The notes under the pieces: generated by a model
The model's database searches: none
What the model was told of the DNA's origin: nothing
What the model saw: the letters and a program-made list of their open reading frames with translations, nothing else
Position numbers and translations under genes: made by a program
Part shown: in pieces, positions 10,386 through 23,021 of the stretch
Layout of the letters: each line of letters starts with the position of its first letter
Numbering within the stretch: position 1 is the stretch's first letter
NCBI GenBank assembly: GCA_031772625.1
Contig: CM062816.1
Location: forward strand, 833,814,071-833,878,070
Source: Pinus tabuliformis
Taxonomy: Eukaryota > Streptophyta > Pinopsida > Pinales > Pinaceae
Reading direction: 5' to 3'
DNA: 64,000 bases

Positions 10386-12495
10386 TGATGAGCCCCAAAA
10401 ATGGGTAACTTTATGGGCTCATTTTGTCTATTATTCTTGATTAATCCACCATTCTTTATAGTTTTATGCATGCTTGTGAATATATTTATGTTAATTGATG
10501 AATGGGAATAGTCACTTGATCACAAAAGTCTAATACGTGTTTATTGCATATTTTTGGACATCTTTTGAACTAAGGTCAAGCATTTATGAGAAACTTGACA
10601 GCCAAATACGAAGGAACAGGCTAAGGATTTGTAGGAAGGGTGTCTCCTGCACTAAATGACCCCTTACTCGAGTTCTCCACCATCGGCTTGGAGTTCAACA
10701 ACCCACCAAAGTTGATTTCAAGGGGTAGCCGAGCAGATTTTGCGAAGTGGCTGATTAACTGCAGTTTTGAGCAGCCAAGCCCCTAAAGTTAAGGAGGGCT
10801 GTTGGGAGTCCTTGTGGTGCATAAGTAGGAAGGCTTCAAGGCTTGGTATTTTAGCTATTGAATAGTTGTTTTTTTCACTTTAGTGCAGCTTTGCCTTTTA
10901 GCTCATTTTCGAGCTCTTGCTGTAAACAGTTTTGTGACATGATTATTTTTTGAGTAATGGAGATAAATTTCACTTTTCACCAGCTCTGAGCTTTCTTAGG
11001 AGGCTATATCTCTTGGGGTTGGGACCAACCCAAGTGCCAGTACCTCCTTTGTGTACTTTTATGTGGTTTCCTTGCATTCATAAAATAATTTCTGTTATCT
11101 AGGTTAAGATCTTGCTTTGTTACTTAGGTTGCTTTTGATGATTAAGATAGTTTTTCATGCTTCAAGTTGATTTGATAGTTTGGTAACAGAAATATCTGCA
11201 AAAAATCCATCAAGAAATCCTTGATCTCATCTCTCACTCCTTGGGACCATGAGCTGAGACCAAGGCATACTTGCTACCACAAAAACATTGTTCTTGCCTT
11301 TCTATGCAATTGCTAGTGTTAGATTTTTATTTGGAAAAGTTGATACTAGGTGTACTTGCATGTTTAAGATCTGTTCTTGCTCAGTTTCCATAGTTATCTT
11401 GCATGATTTCCTGTCTATAAACTTTTGTTCATCATGTTTCTGATTTTTAGGTTAGATTAGGTCAAAGTAGATAGATCTCTGGTTTTTCTAGTCTTTGTTC
11501 GATCAGTTTTGGAAAATAGTGTGCAGAGCACCTGTAATACATTCCTACCTGCCCTTCCTCCATCATCCAACTTGTTCCAGCCCCTAATTGATGGTTCCTT
11601 ACCTCCATTCGCTACACTTTCCCAATTTTCCCTAATTTCTATATTTTTGTGCAACATTTCTTTCTCCATCCTTGAGAAAATCCAACTATCTTCATCACTC
11701 TTGAGCTTCATTTACCAGGTCTCACACCTCTTAACAACCTTATCCACCCTTCATTTCCACTTCCCTACCATCTTTTCTCCATCAATCCTCTAAAATCCTC
11801 TTTCGGTTGTTCCTGTAGAACACCCTGTAGAACATCCTGTAGAACCCCTGCAGACTTCCTGTAGAAGTTCATGTGAGCAGTTTTTCGAGATTTGATCACT
11901 GTGAAATTCTCTAGAAGGGTGTTAGGGACCCCTTAGGCCCTCTTCTCACCGTCCCAACCTCTTGCAAGCATCCACTCCATTCCCTTTCGCCAATCAACCT
12001 CTGCATGGTCAAAAACAGTTAAAGCACATGCATAATGATTCTGCAAGAATAATCAGAAATACAAAAAGATGTTTTTTCAGATTTTACTTCAGAAGCAGCT
12101 TAGTCACATGCATTTTACCTTTCCAAGAGTCAATGGCATCCATTTCAGCGGCTTTCATCTCTTTGCTTGCACTAGTAGGGTTAGTCGGTAAAACTAGGGT
12201 TTGCTAGGGGTTGCATTTCCTTTCAGCTCTCAACTTCTTTCTGCAAGTAGATTAGCCTCCTTCGAGTTAGCTTTCATCCATCATAGTTAAAAGCTTCTTC
12301 TAAGAGCTCATAGAAGCTGGTTTAAGCTCCTAGCGGACTTGTGCCAACTGATCAAGTGACAACCTGTGACAAGAGCTAGTACTTGTGTATATAGCATCGT
12401 CGCTTCCAAGTTTGTTATGAACTACCAGGTTGATAAAAGTAAAGAAGGAAGTCCCATGAGTTGTAGCATCATTGCTGCAATATTGGAGCTCACCA
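10386..12495 (+). repeat. Gypsy 5' LTR
   Basis: A 2.1 kb LTR, nearly collinear with 25186-27222. Contains four copies of CCTGTAGAA at 11812, 11824, 11836 and 11858. Small indels distinguish the two LTRs, for example ~35 extra bases around 11300-11340 in this copy. Confidence 0.92.
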
Positions 12496-12500
12496 TATTT

Positions 12501-12519
12501 TTGGCGTCATTGTCGGGGA
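12501..12519 (+). other. Gypsy primer-binding site
   Basis: TTGGCGTCATTGTCGGGGA, six bases after the LTR end, resembles the TGGCGCCGTTGCCGGGGA primer sites of Athila/Tat elements, with C-to-T changes. Confidence 0.75.
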
Positions 12520-12676
12520 AGCGTCAGAGTATTTGTGATTGCTGCTTTTCTTCTATTTTTTACTACAACCTTATGCTCAGTAGTTTATTTCAGCAAGAGT
12601 AGAGTAGTTGTTTCATTTCCATTCTGCAATTTCATTTCCGCAAAAGTAGATTAGACATTTCCTGCTTTCATAGATT

Positions 12677-12881
12677 AGCATTTCATTTCTGCAATTTCAA
12701 TTCTGCAAGCGTAGATTAGCATTTCATTTCTGCAATTTCAATTCTGCAAGCGTAGCCTAGCATTTCATTTCTGCAATTTCAATTCTGCAAGTGTATATTA
12801 GCATTTCATTTCTGCAATTTCAATTCTGCAAGCATAGCCTAGCATTTCATTTTTGCAATTTCATTTCAACAACATAGATTA
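12677..12881 (+). repeat. 41-bp tandem repeat in the Gypsy leader
   Basis: AGCATTTCATTTCTGCAATT starts at 12677, 12718, 12759, 12800 and 12841, exactly 41 bp apart. The last copy degrades. It lies between the primer site and gag, in the untranslated leader. Confidence 0.92.
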
Positions 12882-13203
12882 GTCATTTCCTGCTTTCATT
12901 TCAATTCTGCATTTTCATTTCAGCAAGATAGATTTTAGTTAGTTGCAGTTCAATCTATTTTATTCTTTGCAGGTACAACCAGAAAAAAGAAACAAAAAAA
13001 AGCAACCAAAAAGATTTCCTTTCATGCCTCGTAGGAATAGAGACAAATAAGGAAAATTCCTACCCAACACCCCCAACACATCACTGAGTCACCCTTCTCT
13101 CTTCTTCGGTGGCGGTGATCCAGAAGACCTTATAGGTGAACCTACAGAGATATACGAAAATCCTATAACAGAAGAAGAGCAAGAAAACATTCATCCTTAG
13201 ACC

Positions 13204-14515
13204 ATGGCTGAAAACAGAAATGATAGAGGAAATGGGGGGAGAATAGAAGGCAACTTTCCCATCCGAGAGACCAATGGGGACTCAAACATGAAAAACATCA
13301 GTCCCTCATCCTTACCTCACTTCCATGGATTGACCACTGAAGACCTTGATAACTTATTGTTTGAGTTTGATGTCCTTTGTCGAACTTATGACTATGCAGA
13401 AGATGAGCAAAAGCTGAAACTCCTTCCCTCTACCCTCAAGGATGTAGCACTACATTGGTTCATGGGGTTACCTGGAAACAGTATCACAAATTGGGCTTAG
13501 ATGCAATAAGCCTTTAACAAAAAATACCGGGATTATTGTAGGTCAAAGGAAAGGAAAGGAGAAATCTTTTGGATGACCATGAGAAGTGATGAATCCTTAG
13601 AAGACTATGAAGAAAGGTTCCAACTCAGTTATAAAAGGGCCAGGTGCACGCTTGACCCCAAATATCTGAAGCTGGTTCTGCTCTGAGGAATCCCTGAAGA
13701 CCTTCTAGATACCCTCCATTTGCTGGCTGGAGGAGACATCTACCAACTACCTTATGATGACATAAAGAATGTGCTTATAAACCATTCTAGGGAAACCCGG
13801 AAAAGAGGTAGGGGGAATCAATTTTCAGCCAGTGCCACCTTCTCCAAACATGAGTTTACAAATCAGATGGAAGACCTTAAAAGTGAGATGAGACAGACCA
13901 TTGCCATGCAACTGGATACTTTCCAAATCCAACAGAAGAAAGAGGAAGCTGAGAAGGCTTTGGCCATCTTTTGTCCCAGATGTACAAGGAAGCATCCTCA
14001 GAACGAGTGTCCATTGCACTCAGTAGAGGTATGTTTCATTTGTGAGGAAGACCACCCTACAAACCAATGCCCAACCTTACCCAGACTTAAAGCTATGTAC
14101 CAAGGGGCTAAAGGAGCCATTGAACCACTCTACTTCCTAAACCAAAGGAGGCCACATGGATCCAGCCTTACCAGCAGGGGATGCAAGGGACATCCCAAAC
14201 TTATTGCAACCCCAACCAATCCACTCACATACCTTCTCGAGGTCCCCCTGCTCATCCTTCCTGGTCTGCACCCCCTCCTTGGTCATATCCATCTCAATAT
14301 CATACTCAACCTGCTGCTCATTCGTTTCATTCTCATGTTCAGCCACAACCTCAGTAGAATGCACCTCAACAGGGGTGGAGGCCCTAGTACAACTCTCCTC
14401 CCGCTATTTTTCCTCCACCACCTACTCAACCACAACCATTACCTCCTGCTCCTCCGAGACAACCCCAGATGCCTGCTCAACTAAACCCGAACCCTAATAA
14501 CAAACAGGCCCAACA
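13204..14515 (+). pseudogene. Gypsy gag
   Basis: Retrotransposon capsid. ATG at 13204 (MAENRNDRGNGG). The capsid homology (FHGLTTEDLDNLLFEFDVLC, LPSTLKDVALHWFMGLP) runs to ~13790. A helical linker with KKEEAEKALA follows, then two CX2CX3HX4C fingers, CPRCTRKHPQNEC (~13975-14015) and CFICEEDHPTNQC (~14034-14073), the variant typical of Athila/Tat gag. Stops: TAG 13498, TAA 13507, TGA 13684. One frameshift near 14150 moves the frame into a Pro/Gln-rich linker that joins pol without a stop, consistent with an original single gag-pol frame. Confidence 0.88.
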
Positions 14516-17500
14516 GATATATACTGGAGAGACGACATGGCCTACCTATGCTGTGGAGATTCAAGAGATCAACCTACGATATGGGAAGGTCTTGCCAGAC
14601 AGACAACCTCCTCCTAAGGAGGATGAGGAAGACAACCAGGAAAGTGAACCCAAAGCCATTCCACCCTTTCCTGAGAGACTAACTGGAACCACGCAATCAA
14701 ACCCAAAAGAGACTGAACTTCTGGGTGAGCTTAAACAGTTGTGTGTACAAATACCACTTCTCCAAGCCATAAAAGATGTACCAATCTACAACAAATTGAT
14801 CAAAGAGAAGTATTTCAGGCACCTAGGCAGGCGCAAGAGAGATGCCCCAACTATCAATGTCATAGGACAACTATTCGACCTGATGTTGGGGCAAGTAATT
14901 TGTCCAAAATATCTGGACCCTGGGAGTCCTGTAGTTGATGTCCACATCAATGGTACCATAATCCCCCACACCTTGATTGATCTAGGGGCTACCATTAATG
15001 TGATGACCAGGGACACCATGCTCAAACTCAACCTTCAGAGTTCCCTAAGAAAGACCTCGACAGTACTCGAGTTAGCAGACTGCTCCACTGTGACCCCTGA
15101 AGGGATTGTGGAAGATGTCATGGTCTCCATTGATTCTTGGGAGTACCCTTCGGACTTCTTGGTCCTTCAGCCAAAGGAAAAAATCACTAGATATCCCCTC
15201 ATTTTTGTAAGGCCTTGGTTAGCTACTGCAGATGCTTACATCAGTTGTCGAGCCGGGAGCATGACCATCAAGAATGGACCTATGTCCAAACTTCTAGTCC
15301 TATATCCTCCTGCCCAACCTCTGCTAGAACATGACTTACCTCTATAGTTGGAGGAGGAATATGAGGATGAAGTCTACTCTACATCTTTGTGCACAGTGGA
15401 AGCCACTAAGGGAGGCCCTCAGACTGAGGATGACCTTATTGAAAATCTGATTCAAAATCCACCTCCCAGTGTGCTGCCATTAGAAGAGTTGGTAGGAGAC
15501 ACCCAAGCCAGTGCTTTAGTGGATCTCTATGTGGCTGATCCGACCTCTCCCTGAGTTAAGAATGTGGAATTTGGCCTTGAAAGAACCTTGAAGATCAACT
15601 CATCCCTATCCCCCTCTCAGGAGAAGGCGCTGTGTAGCTTATTCAACAACCATTTGGATGCTTTTTCTTGGAGCTATAAGGAGATGAAAGGAGTCCATCC
15701 TTTAGTCTGTACCCATCACATTTACATTAAAGAGGATTGTAAACTAGTCAGGCAGCCTCAGAGGAGAATGAATCCAGCCCTTAAGGACATTGTCAAAGAA
15801 GAACTGCAAAAGTTGCTGGATGCAGGATTCATCTACCCCATCTCTGATAGCGAGTGGGTTTCTCCTTTGGTGCTTGTGCCCAAGAAAAATGGGAAGTGGA
15901 GAATCTGTGTAGATTATCGAGAACTTAACAAAGCTACCAAGAAGGACCATTTCCCTTTGCCTTTCATAGATAAAGTGTTAGACGGCCTAGCAGGGAAGAA
16001 GTTTTTTTCCTTCCTAGATGGGTTTAGCGGGTATAATCAGATCCAAATCAGCCCGGAAGACCAAGATAAGACCACTTTCACTTGTCCATGGGGTACCTTT
16101 GCCTACCAGGTCCTTCCCTTTGGGTTATGCAATGCTCCTGCCACTTTCTAGAGAGTAGTACTGAGCATCTTTACTGAGCTGGTTCATGATTCAGTGGAAA
16201 TCTACATGGATGACTTCACTCCTTATGGGTCCAACTTCCAAGAAGCATTGACTAACCTGGGAAATTTTTTAACCAAGTGTGTTGAAATGAACCTATCCCT
16301 CAGTCCTGAGAAATGTGAATTCCTGATGACTGAAGGGACGGTGCTAGGTCATACAATTTCTCAGCAAGGATTACAGGTGGATCCCAACAAGATTGCTATC
16401 ATCCAAAGGGTTCCACCTCCTCAAAAGGTAAGATATGTTCAAAGTTTTCTAGGCTTAGCAGGATATTATAGAAGATTCATTAAAGATTTCAGTAAGCTAG
16501 CCTCTCCATTGTTTGGTCTTTTGGGGAAAGATGTTGACTTTATATGGACTGATGACTGTCAAGAGGCTCTGGATGTGTTGAAAGATAAGCTGGTAACTAC
16601 CCCAATCTTGAGAGGTCCAAACTGGGCCCTACCTTTCCACATTCACATAGATGCCTCAAATAAAGCCATAGGAGCAGCCTTAGGACAAGTTGAAGAAAAG
16701 CTACCATATGCCATATATTTTGTCAGTAAAAACCTGTCCAAGGCAGAGTTAAACTATACTGTAATCGAGAAAGAGCTCCCAGTTGTAGTCCATTCCCTAA
16801 ATAAGTTCAGATAATACATCACTGGTTATCAAACATTCGTACACACTGATCATGCTGCAATTAGGTATCTGATGAATAAACCTGATGTAAATGCTCGTAT
16901 CATTAGATGGTTACTTTTATTGCAACAATTTGATTTGACCATTGTTGATAAGCCAGGTAAGGAAAATGTTGTTGCTGATTTTCTGTCTAGACTAGATTTG
17001 TCTACAGGTGAAGAAGGGATGGTGGACGATCAAATGCCAGATAAACACTTGTTTGCTATTTCAGTACTCTCTCCATGGTTTGCTGATATAGCAAATTACT
17101 TGGTTTCAGCACAGTTCCCACCACACCTATCCTCAAAAGAGAAGAGTAAGATCGTGAGAAAAAGCACCCCATTCACTTGGATTGGGGGCAACTTGTTTAA
17201 ACTTGGCCCAGATCTGATTTTGAGGTGTTGTGTCACGAAGGAGGAAGTTTTTGACATCCTCCTAACCTATCATGATGGGCCCTATGGAGGCCACTTTGCA
17301 GCAAAAAGAACCGCTTTCAAAATTCTACAGGCAGGCTACTATTGGCCCACTCTTCATCAAGATGTTAGGAGATACATCAGCCAATGTGACCGATGTCAAA
17401 GGATGGGGAAACCGACTCCAAGGGATGAAATGCCCCTCCAACCTCAAGTGACTTTCGAGCCATTTGAGAAGTGGGGCATGGACTTTGTGGGTCCTATCAA

Positions 17501-18344
17501 CCCTCCTTCAAAACAAAAGTCTTACATCATTGTGTGCACGGACTACCTAACAAAGTGGGCAGAAACAAAGGCAATCAAGGCAGCAACAGAAGAAAAAGTG
17601 GCTGAGTTTTTGAGGGAAAATATCTTCTACAAGTTTGGCTACCCAAGAGAGTTAGTCACAGATCAAGGAAGTCAGTTTACCTCTAACCTGATTGAAGACC
17701 TGCTCGCTCATCACCGGATTAAGCACAAAACTTTCACCCCTTATCATCCGCAAGCAAATGGATAGGTGGAAGTCACTAACCAAGATTTGGAAGAGATTTT
17801 GACTAAAGTGGTAAGCAGCAACAGGAAAGATTGGTCTGATCACTTGGTTGAGGCCACATGGGCCTACAACACTACTTGGAAAACTACAATAGGTTTCACA
17901 CCCTATGAGTTGGTCTACGGGAAGAAGGCTTCGCTGTCCATAGAATTTGAATATAACACATTGAGGTTGGCAGCTTAGCTAGACCTAGATCTCAGCCATG
18001 CACAGTAGGAAAGATTACTTCAGCTGAATGGACTAGATGAATAGAGAATGCAGGCCCTTCTCCACTCAGAGGTGGTCCAACTTCAAAGGAAGATATGGCA
18101 TGACCGGCACCTTAAAGAAAAGCAATTTCAACCAGGAGATTGGGCGTTGTTATATGATTCAAGATACAAGGATTTCAAAGGGAAGCTGAGGACAATATGG
18201 TTGGGAACATATAAAGTGGAGAAATTCAACGAAAATGGTTCAGTCCTTATCAGGATCATTAATGAAGAAGCCATCCCCATGCTCGTCAATGGGCATCGAT
18301 TAAAAATCTACAAGAAGCCCCTTTCTAAGCAGAAGTTTGGATAA
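14516..18344 (+). pseudogene. Gypsy pol: protease, RT, RNase H, integrase
   Basis: All domains lie in one frame. Aspartic protease LIDLGATINVM (~14974). RT ~15700-16330 with LVPKKNGKWRICVDYRELN, FGLCNAPATF and the intact active site IYMDDF (~16200). RNase H from ~16640 (HIDASNKAIGAAL). Integrase HHCC finger 17265-17400 (CDRCQRMGKPTPRDEMP) and core 17480-17800 with MDFVG, TDQGSQF and PYHPQANG. The C-terminal end (KEKQFQPGDWALLY ... NGHRLKIYK) closes at the stop at 18342. Eight internal stops: TAG 15345, 16149, 17763, 17976, 18006, 18042; TAA 16812; TGA 15552. No frameshift is seen over 3.8 kb, so decay here is by point mutation only. Confidence 0.93.
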
Positions 18345-20508
18345 ATCAGTGTTGGTAGTGGAGTAGGCCCTTGTCTCCACTCCACTCACACCTTGAAAAA
18401 AAAAAATATCCTTGGGTGAAAACCTCTTGGAGGTGCCCAGGGTAGACAGTGAGGGTGAAAACCTCCTGGAGGCGCCCCAGCTGTCTCAGACTTAAAAAAA
18501 GAAGAAAAAAGAAAAAAATAAACCTAATTTCTGTTGAATCATTGCAGGTTGCAGGAAGGACATTGTAGGTTAAGAGGATCACACAAGACAAAGGCAGAGG
18601 TCAGCACCAGGTTGCAAGCATCCCTCACAATCCATTCCTCCATGACCATTACCCTTTCCTAAGATTTGATCTCATTCGGGCTAAGATTTCACCTTCTACA
18701 AGAAGTTTTGTGTCTTTTACAGGAAGATCCTGTAGAACCTACAGACGAGCCAAAATTGATCTCAGAAGAGAATCTGAGGGTTGGGAATCTGCCTATGTGG
18801 CCTGTCAACATCCCTGTTTCCACCTATCACCATATGTCGCCCTTTTTCCATCCCTGAACACCTTCATTGCACTCATTTTTTTCCTGCACAATCACATACA
18901 GAAATCCTGTTTTCCTCGTACTGCCAGCAAAAACTTTTTAATGAAAAATCAAGCAGCAGTTTTTCACTCACCATACCCTCCAGCTAGACTCCTCATCAGT
19001 CGAGACCCTCATTAGCAGTATAACCCTACTCATTCTAGCTTGCATTCCAAGAGGAGAAGCAGCTACAAGACTTCCTACAGGAATCCTATAGCAGCTGATC
19101 CCTCTGAAAGACATACTTCAGAGACAGGGACAACAAAGTATGGCAGAAGAAGCATGCATGGAGCTCTACCTGAACATATGAACATCAGCAACAGCCGAGG
19201 CCAAGCATGTAGTATGCATGCAGCAGCAAAAAATGAAGGAATGGGTTCCAAAACCCAAAATCTGCATAACAGGGCTGCGACCACGCAGGTAAGTGCCTAA
19301 ACTTGTTCTTCAATTGCATAAATTATATTTTAAAGCTGCATGACTATGGAATGGTTCAGATTGAGTAGAATCGGTGGCCAGTCAACTAGCCACCCTTGGC
19401 CAGTTACATATCCTCGGGGAATCTAAATGAGCCCCGTTACATTCAAAATTATCGATTAGATGTGCAGCCAGTACGTGTGGAGTGTCCATTCAGGGAGAAA
19501 TCATTGGGACTGGTAGTGGTGGCGACAGATAATGGGAGAGAGGAGCTGATGGTGGTCAGAAACACGCAGAAACATTATCGCTGTGACGTGGGATCAACGG
19601 TCTGGTCCGGCCACCTCATCCCCTCACCACAAATCACGCCGCAGTTAAAAGACGCTCAGTTGAAACATGCACCACCCTTTGTTCATTCTGCACTCACGGC
19701 ATCCTCGACTGGAGTACACATCCACTACTTCCAGAATAGTTAACCAATCATCCTTCACCATTTTTTCTGCCTATTTTCGAAAATCTCCTGCCTATCGGGC
19801 TCTGTCGAAAGCGCAGTTTCATTCTATAGGAACTGGGAGCATTCTACAGGGAGGGTTCTACTTGAAACACAAAGAACAGCTCTGCGGGGAGGAAATTCTG
19901 GATTTTCATTAGAATTTCAAGCTCCAAGCGAGGTAGGCTCGAAAAAAACTTCTCTGTGCATGATTTGGTTGTAAAAGGTGGCGAATTGAATGGCATCAGT
20001 TTGAGAAACGAGAGTAAAAGTCTGCCTGTGCATTGAGAAAAAAAAACATAAAAGTTTGCCTGTGCATTGAGAAAAAAAAACGTAAAAGTTTGCCTGCACA
20101 TTTCACCAAGTTTACCCAGTTCTTCCTCTTCATTTCGAAATCTCCTCATCATTTTTTCTCCTATAAGGAAGATATATGCAGCAGTAGGGGCCAGCCATGT
20201 GTGAAAAAAACTGAATTACATACCTATCTATGTGCTAAAAAGAGAACCTATGTCCTTATACTCTGTCGTGTAAAAAAAAATAAAAATAAATAAATAAATC
20301 TTTTCATAAATAGGCAGTCAAATTTTGGGTGACAGTAGTCTTAAAACAAGAGAATTATTGCTACTTGATATTGTAAGAAACACACGAGAAATTCCTTCTT
20401 AGGTTTAGAAGAAACCAGATTCAGCTATCCTCTGTTGCAGTGAATTGATTGTTTGTTTTCCTGAGCATTTTCCTTTCTGGTTAAAACGTAAAAAGAGTAC
20501 TCAACACC
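18345..20508 (+). other. Gypsy spacer between integrase and the extra ORF
   Basis: Non-coding 2.2 kb. Holds a 37-bp tandem duplication GGGTGAAAACCTCYTGGAGG at ~18414 and ~18451, several CCTGTAGAA or TTCTACAGG words (e.g. ~18728, ~19843), and a ~36-bp triplicate near 20013-20100. Short open frames in it show no homology. A promoter or splice acceptor for the downstream ORF could lie here but none is evident. Confidence 0.6.
20013..20100 (+). repeat. ~36-bp triplicate with A9 runs
   Basis: GTAAAAGTYTGCCTGYRCATT-type units occur three times, separated by GAG(A)9 runs. It lies about 400 bp before the additional ORF. Confidence 0.8.
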
Positions 20509-21216
20509 ATGCCAGGAGGATTCATAAGGAAAGAACCCTCAGACTCTAGCAAGTTGCACGAGCATCCTAAGGTGGTGGACCTTTTCACTCAGGCAAATTG
20601 GATGTCCTTCTTTGACAAAATTCAGGGTTATGATGAGGAAATAACTGAGTTTTTAATGTCCCTGAGACCACATTCAAAGACACATGCCACAGTTAGTTTT
20701 AGGGCTTTGACCCTAGAACTTACCCCTGAGCTCATCAGTAGAATTACTAGTCTACTATTGGGGCTCCCTTAGAGCAAAGAAGAGAGACCATTGGGCCAAG
20801 TTGCTAAGAAAACATTTTTTCTGCCTGAGGAGTATCCTGTAGAAGACAAAAACAGAGTTAGAAGAACCAGCTTGCCTCCTCTCTAGAGTGAAGTTAGTTA
20901 TCAAATTATGAAGTACATCACATGTGAAGGGAGGTTTAGCATCATCTATGGATATCATTTTAGGTTGTTGTGTGAATTAAGGCATGGGATTGACTTGCCT
21001 CTAGCCAAGAAACCGAGCATCCCGTATTTCCTTCTTCAGTCCTTAATTGAATGTGGTACAAATCTAAATGAAGGGATCCTAGATCAGTTAGCCCATCATG
21101 GGCTCATCAAACTATTAGTGGAGGATGCTTTACACACCTATGCTGTCCCCATATCTTGGGAAACCTTCATAAATATGTCCAGGGAGGATAACATTAGAAC
21201 TTTGGTTGAGAACATC
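20509..21216 (+). pseudogene. Additional Gypsy ORF (aORF), N-terminal part
   Basis: ATG at 20509 (MPGGFIRKEPSDSSKLHEHP). The frame stays open, apart from TAG at 20770 and 20884, up to the TRIM insertion at 21217. Visible features are LRPHSKTHATVSFRALTLELTPELISRITSLL-like text and, from ~20905, EGRFSIIYGYHFRLLCELRHG followed by PYFLLQSLIEC, a helical, moderately hydrophobic region. No Pfam family is recognised. Position after integrase in the sense direction matches the env-like or unknown third ORF of Athila-branch elements, but no signal peptide or clear transmembrane segment is visible. The frame continues at 23022 after the insertion. Confidence 0.7.
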
Positions 21217-21241
21217 TGATCCGAATGGAAAATGGCATCAA

Positions 21242-21399
21242 CCCATGGTACTCATTCACCCATATTATTCATCGACCCATGGAATTTACCCATGGTATTG
21301 TAAATGGCATCCGTCCGTGGTATTGTAAAATCCACCCATGGTATTCATTCACCCATGGAATTGACCCATGGTATTGTAACTGAAAAATACTATAAGTAA
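21242..21399 (+). promoter_or_regulatory. CCATGGTATT array plus TATA-like box in TRIM 5' LTR
   Basis: Seven ACCCATGGTATT-like copies at 21242-21376, followed by CTATAAGTAA at 21390-21399. The same block is at 22540-22698 in the second LTR. U3 promoter role is inferred from position and TATA spacing. Confidence 0.6.
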
Positions 21400-21602
21400 C
21401 AAGTCACATTTTGTAAAAGGACAGATGGTCCACCACAATGTAGCCTCTACAGTTCAGAGGCATGTAGCCACCACTTTTCTTCTCAGAGATAAGCTACCAT
21501 CGCCCTAGCTGGTTTATTTCCATTATTATTTTAAATAAAATTTTCTTTGTGGTTTTGTTTATTGGGCATTCTCCTATTTTTCTTCTGGCAATTCAAGTTT
21601 TC

Positions 21603-21673
21603 AGATCTTGGGGGTCTCTCCTCCCCAAGATCCATTTCAATCTTTTAGATCTTGGGGATCTCTCCCCAAGATC
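21603..21673 (+). repeat. Two GATCTTGGGG hairpins in TRIM 5' LTR
   Basis: GATCTTGGGG, a short loop, then CCCCAAGATC forms a near-perfect hairpin at 21603-21631 and again at 21648-21673, close to the LTR end. The other LTR has three. Confidence 0.88.
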
Positions 21674-21680
21674 CGGATCA

Positions 21681-22515
21681 GTGGTATCAGAGCAGGTTAT
21701 GATTCCATGGGAATGAGGGTTTGATTCATATTTTAGTTTCAAATTTTGCAGCAATATTCAACAAACTTCAGGCATGTGCTACAACCTCCACAGAGCACTT
21801 TCTTGGGTCAAGCAGGAAGAATTTTTCTTTTCTCATTTTTTTGCAGGAATTTTTTTGGTCGGTGACTTTTCAAATCATATCTGAAACATTTGGTACAAAA
21901 TTTACAAAAACAAATACCAAATCTGGATTCCTCTCGAAAAATAACCCAATTTCAAAAAAAAATGGGTCGAATCGGAGTTAAGATGTGGGAGATATCGCTG
22001 ATTTAAAATCAGCTATTTTATCAGAATTTTTGTGACGGCGGAACTGTTGCAGCGCGAATCTGAGATCTCAGAGTGTCCAGATAAGGATTTCCAACTCATG
22101 GAGCAGCATTTGGAGTGGGTTCCCATTGGAAACGTGCCCTCCCACCCGACTTTAGTAGGCACCTGCTTCACATTCATCAGTTTCAACATAGCAGCATTCG
22201 GCTTGGGTTATTTGTAGATGTGCCCTCCCACCCCAGGCTATGTAGGCACCGCTACTTCATCAGCAACCAACATCATGGTTATGGGTCAACCGCATAAAAT
22301 CCTTGTCATCGAAGTCCATTTGCTAGGCCGCACACTGTCAAAATCACAGTTGGTCACAAGCATTACAGGGTATCTCTATCCTCAGATCTTCGTTTATCAG
22401 GGTTTTGGGTTAACCACATAAAACCCTTATCTTTAGTGGCTCTTCATATTCAACAAATGCTTCACAGGAGGGAACTTTACGCAATGGGGACCATTGCTTC
22501 TTAAGGAGGGAGGAA
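21681..22515 (+). other. TRIM internal region
   Basis: Primer site at 21682-21698 and polypurine tract at 22501-22515. Between them two short blocks are duplicated: GTGCCCTCCCACCC...GTAGGCACC (~22134 and ~22220) and a GGGTYAACCRCATAAAA block (~22283 and ~22407). No open frame shows homology. Confidence 0.75.
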
Positions 22516-22902
22516 TGATCCAAATGGAAAATGGCATCAACCCATGGTACTCATCCACCCATATTATTCATCGACCCATGGAATTTACCCATTGTATTGT
22601 AAATGGCATCCGCCCGTGGTATTGTAAAATCCACCCATGGTATTCATTCACCCATGGAATTGACCCATGGTATTGTAACTGAAAAATACTATAAGTAACA
22701 AGTCACATTTTGTAAAAGGACAGATGGTCCGCCACAATGTAGCCTTTACAGTTCAGAGGCATGTAGCCACCACATCTCTTCTCAGAGATAAGCTACCATC
22801 GCCCTAGCTAGTTTATTTCCATTATTATTTTAAATAAAAGTTTCTTTGTGGTTTTGTTTATTGGGCATTCTCCTATTTTTCTTCTAGCAATTCAAGTTTT
22901 CA

Positions 22903-23014
22903 GATCTTGGGGTCCTTTCCCCCAAGATCCATTGCAAGTTCTCAGATCTTGGGGGTCTCTCCTCCCCAAGATCCATTTCAATCTTTTAGATCTTGGGGGT
23001 CTCTCCCCAAGATC
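22903..23014 (+). repeat. Three GATCTTGGGG hairpins in TRIM 3' LTR
   Basis: Hairpins at 22903-22929, 22945-22973 and 22989-23014, each with a 10-bp stem and a 6-9 nt loop. The extra unit explains the 42-bp length difference from the 5' LTR. Confidence 0.88.
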
Positions 23015-23021
23015 CGGATCA

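Larger units (their letters stand above)
21217..23021 (+). mobile_element. Non-autonomous TRIM/LARD-type LTR element in the Gypsy aORF
   Basis: Two LTRs, 21217-21680 (464 bp) and 22516-23021 (506 bp), start TGATCC and end CGGATCA; the first copy has a perfect 7-bp terminal inverted repeat TGATCCG/CGGATCA. The perfect TSD ACATC is at 21212-21216 and 23022-23026. TGGTATCAGAGCAGGTT right after the first LTR is a tRNA-iMet primer site, and TTAAGGAGGGAGGAA at 22501-22515 is the polypurine tract. The ~835-bp interior encodes no gag or pol. The element plus TSD is 1810 bp, which exactly accounts for the frame change between the two halves of the host ORF. LTR length, interior size and lack of genes fit a large TRIM or small LARD. 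Confidence 0.95.

Noticed and set aside
19040..19743. Small plus-strand frames between integrase and aORF
   Set aside because: No homology, no consistent codon pattern, and bordered by tandem repeats; treated as spacer.
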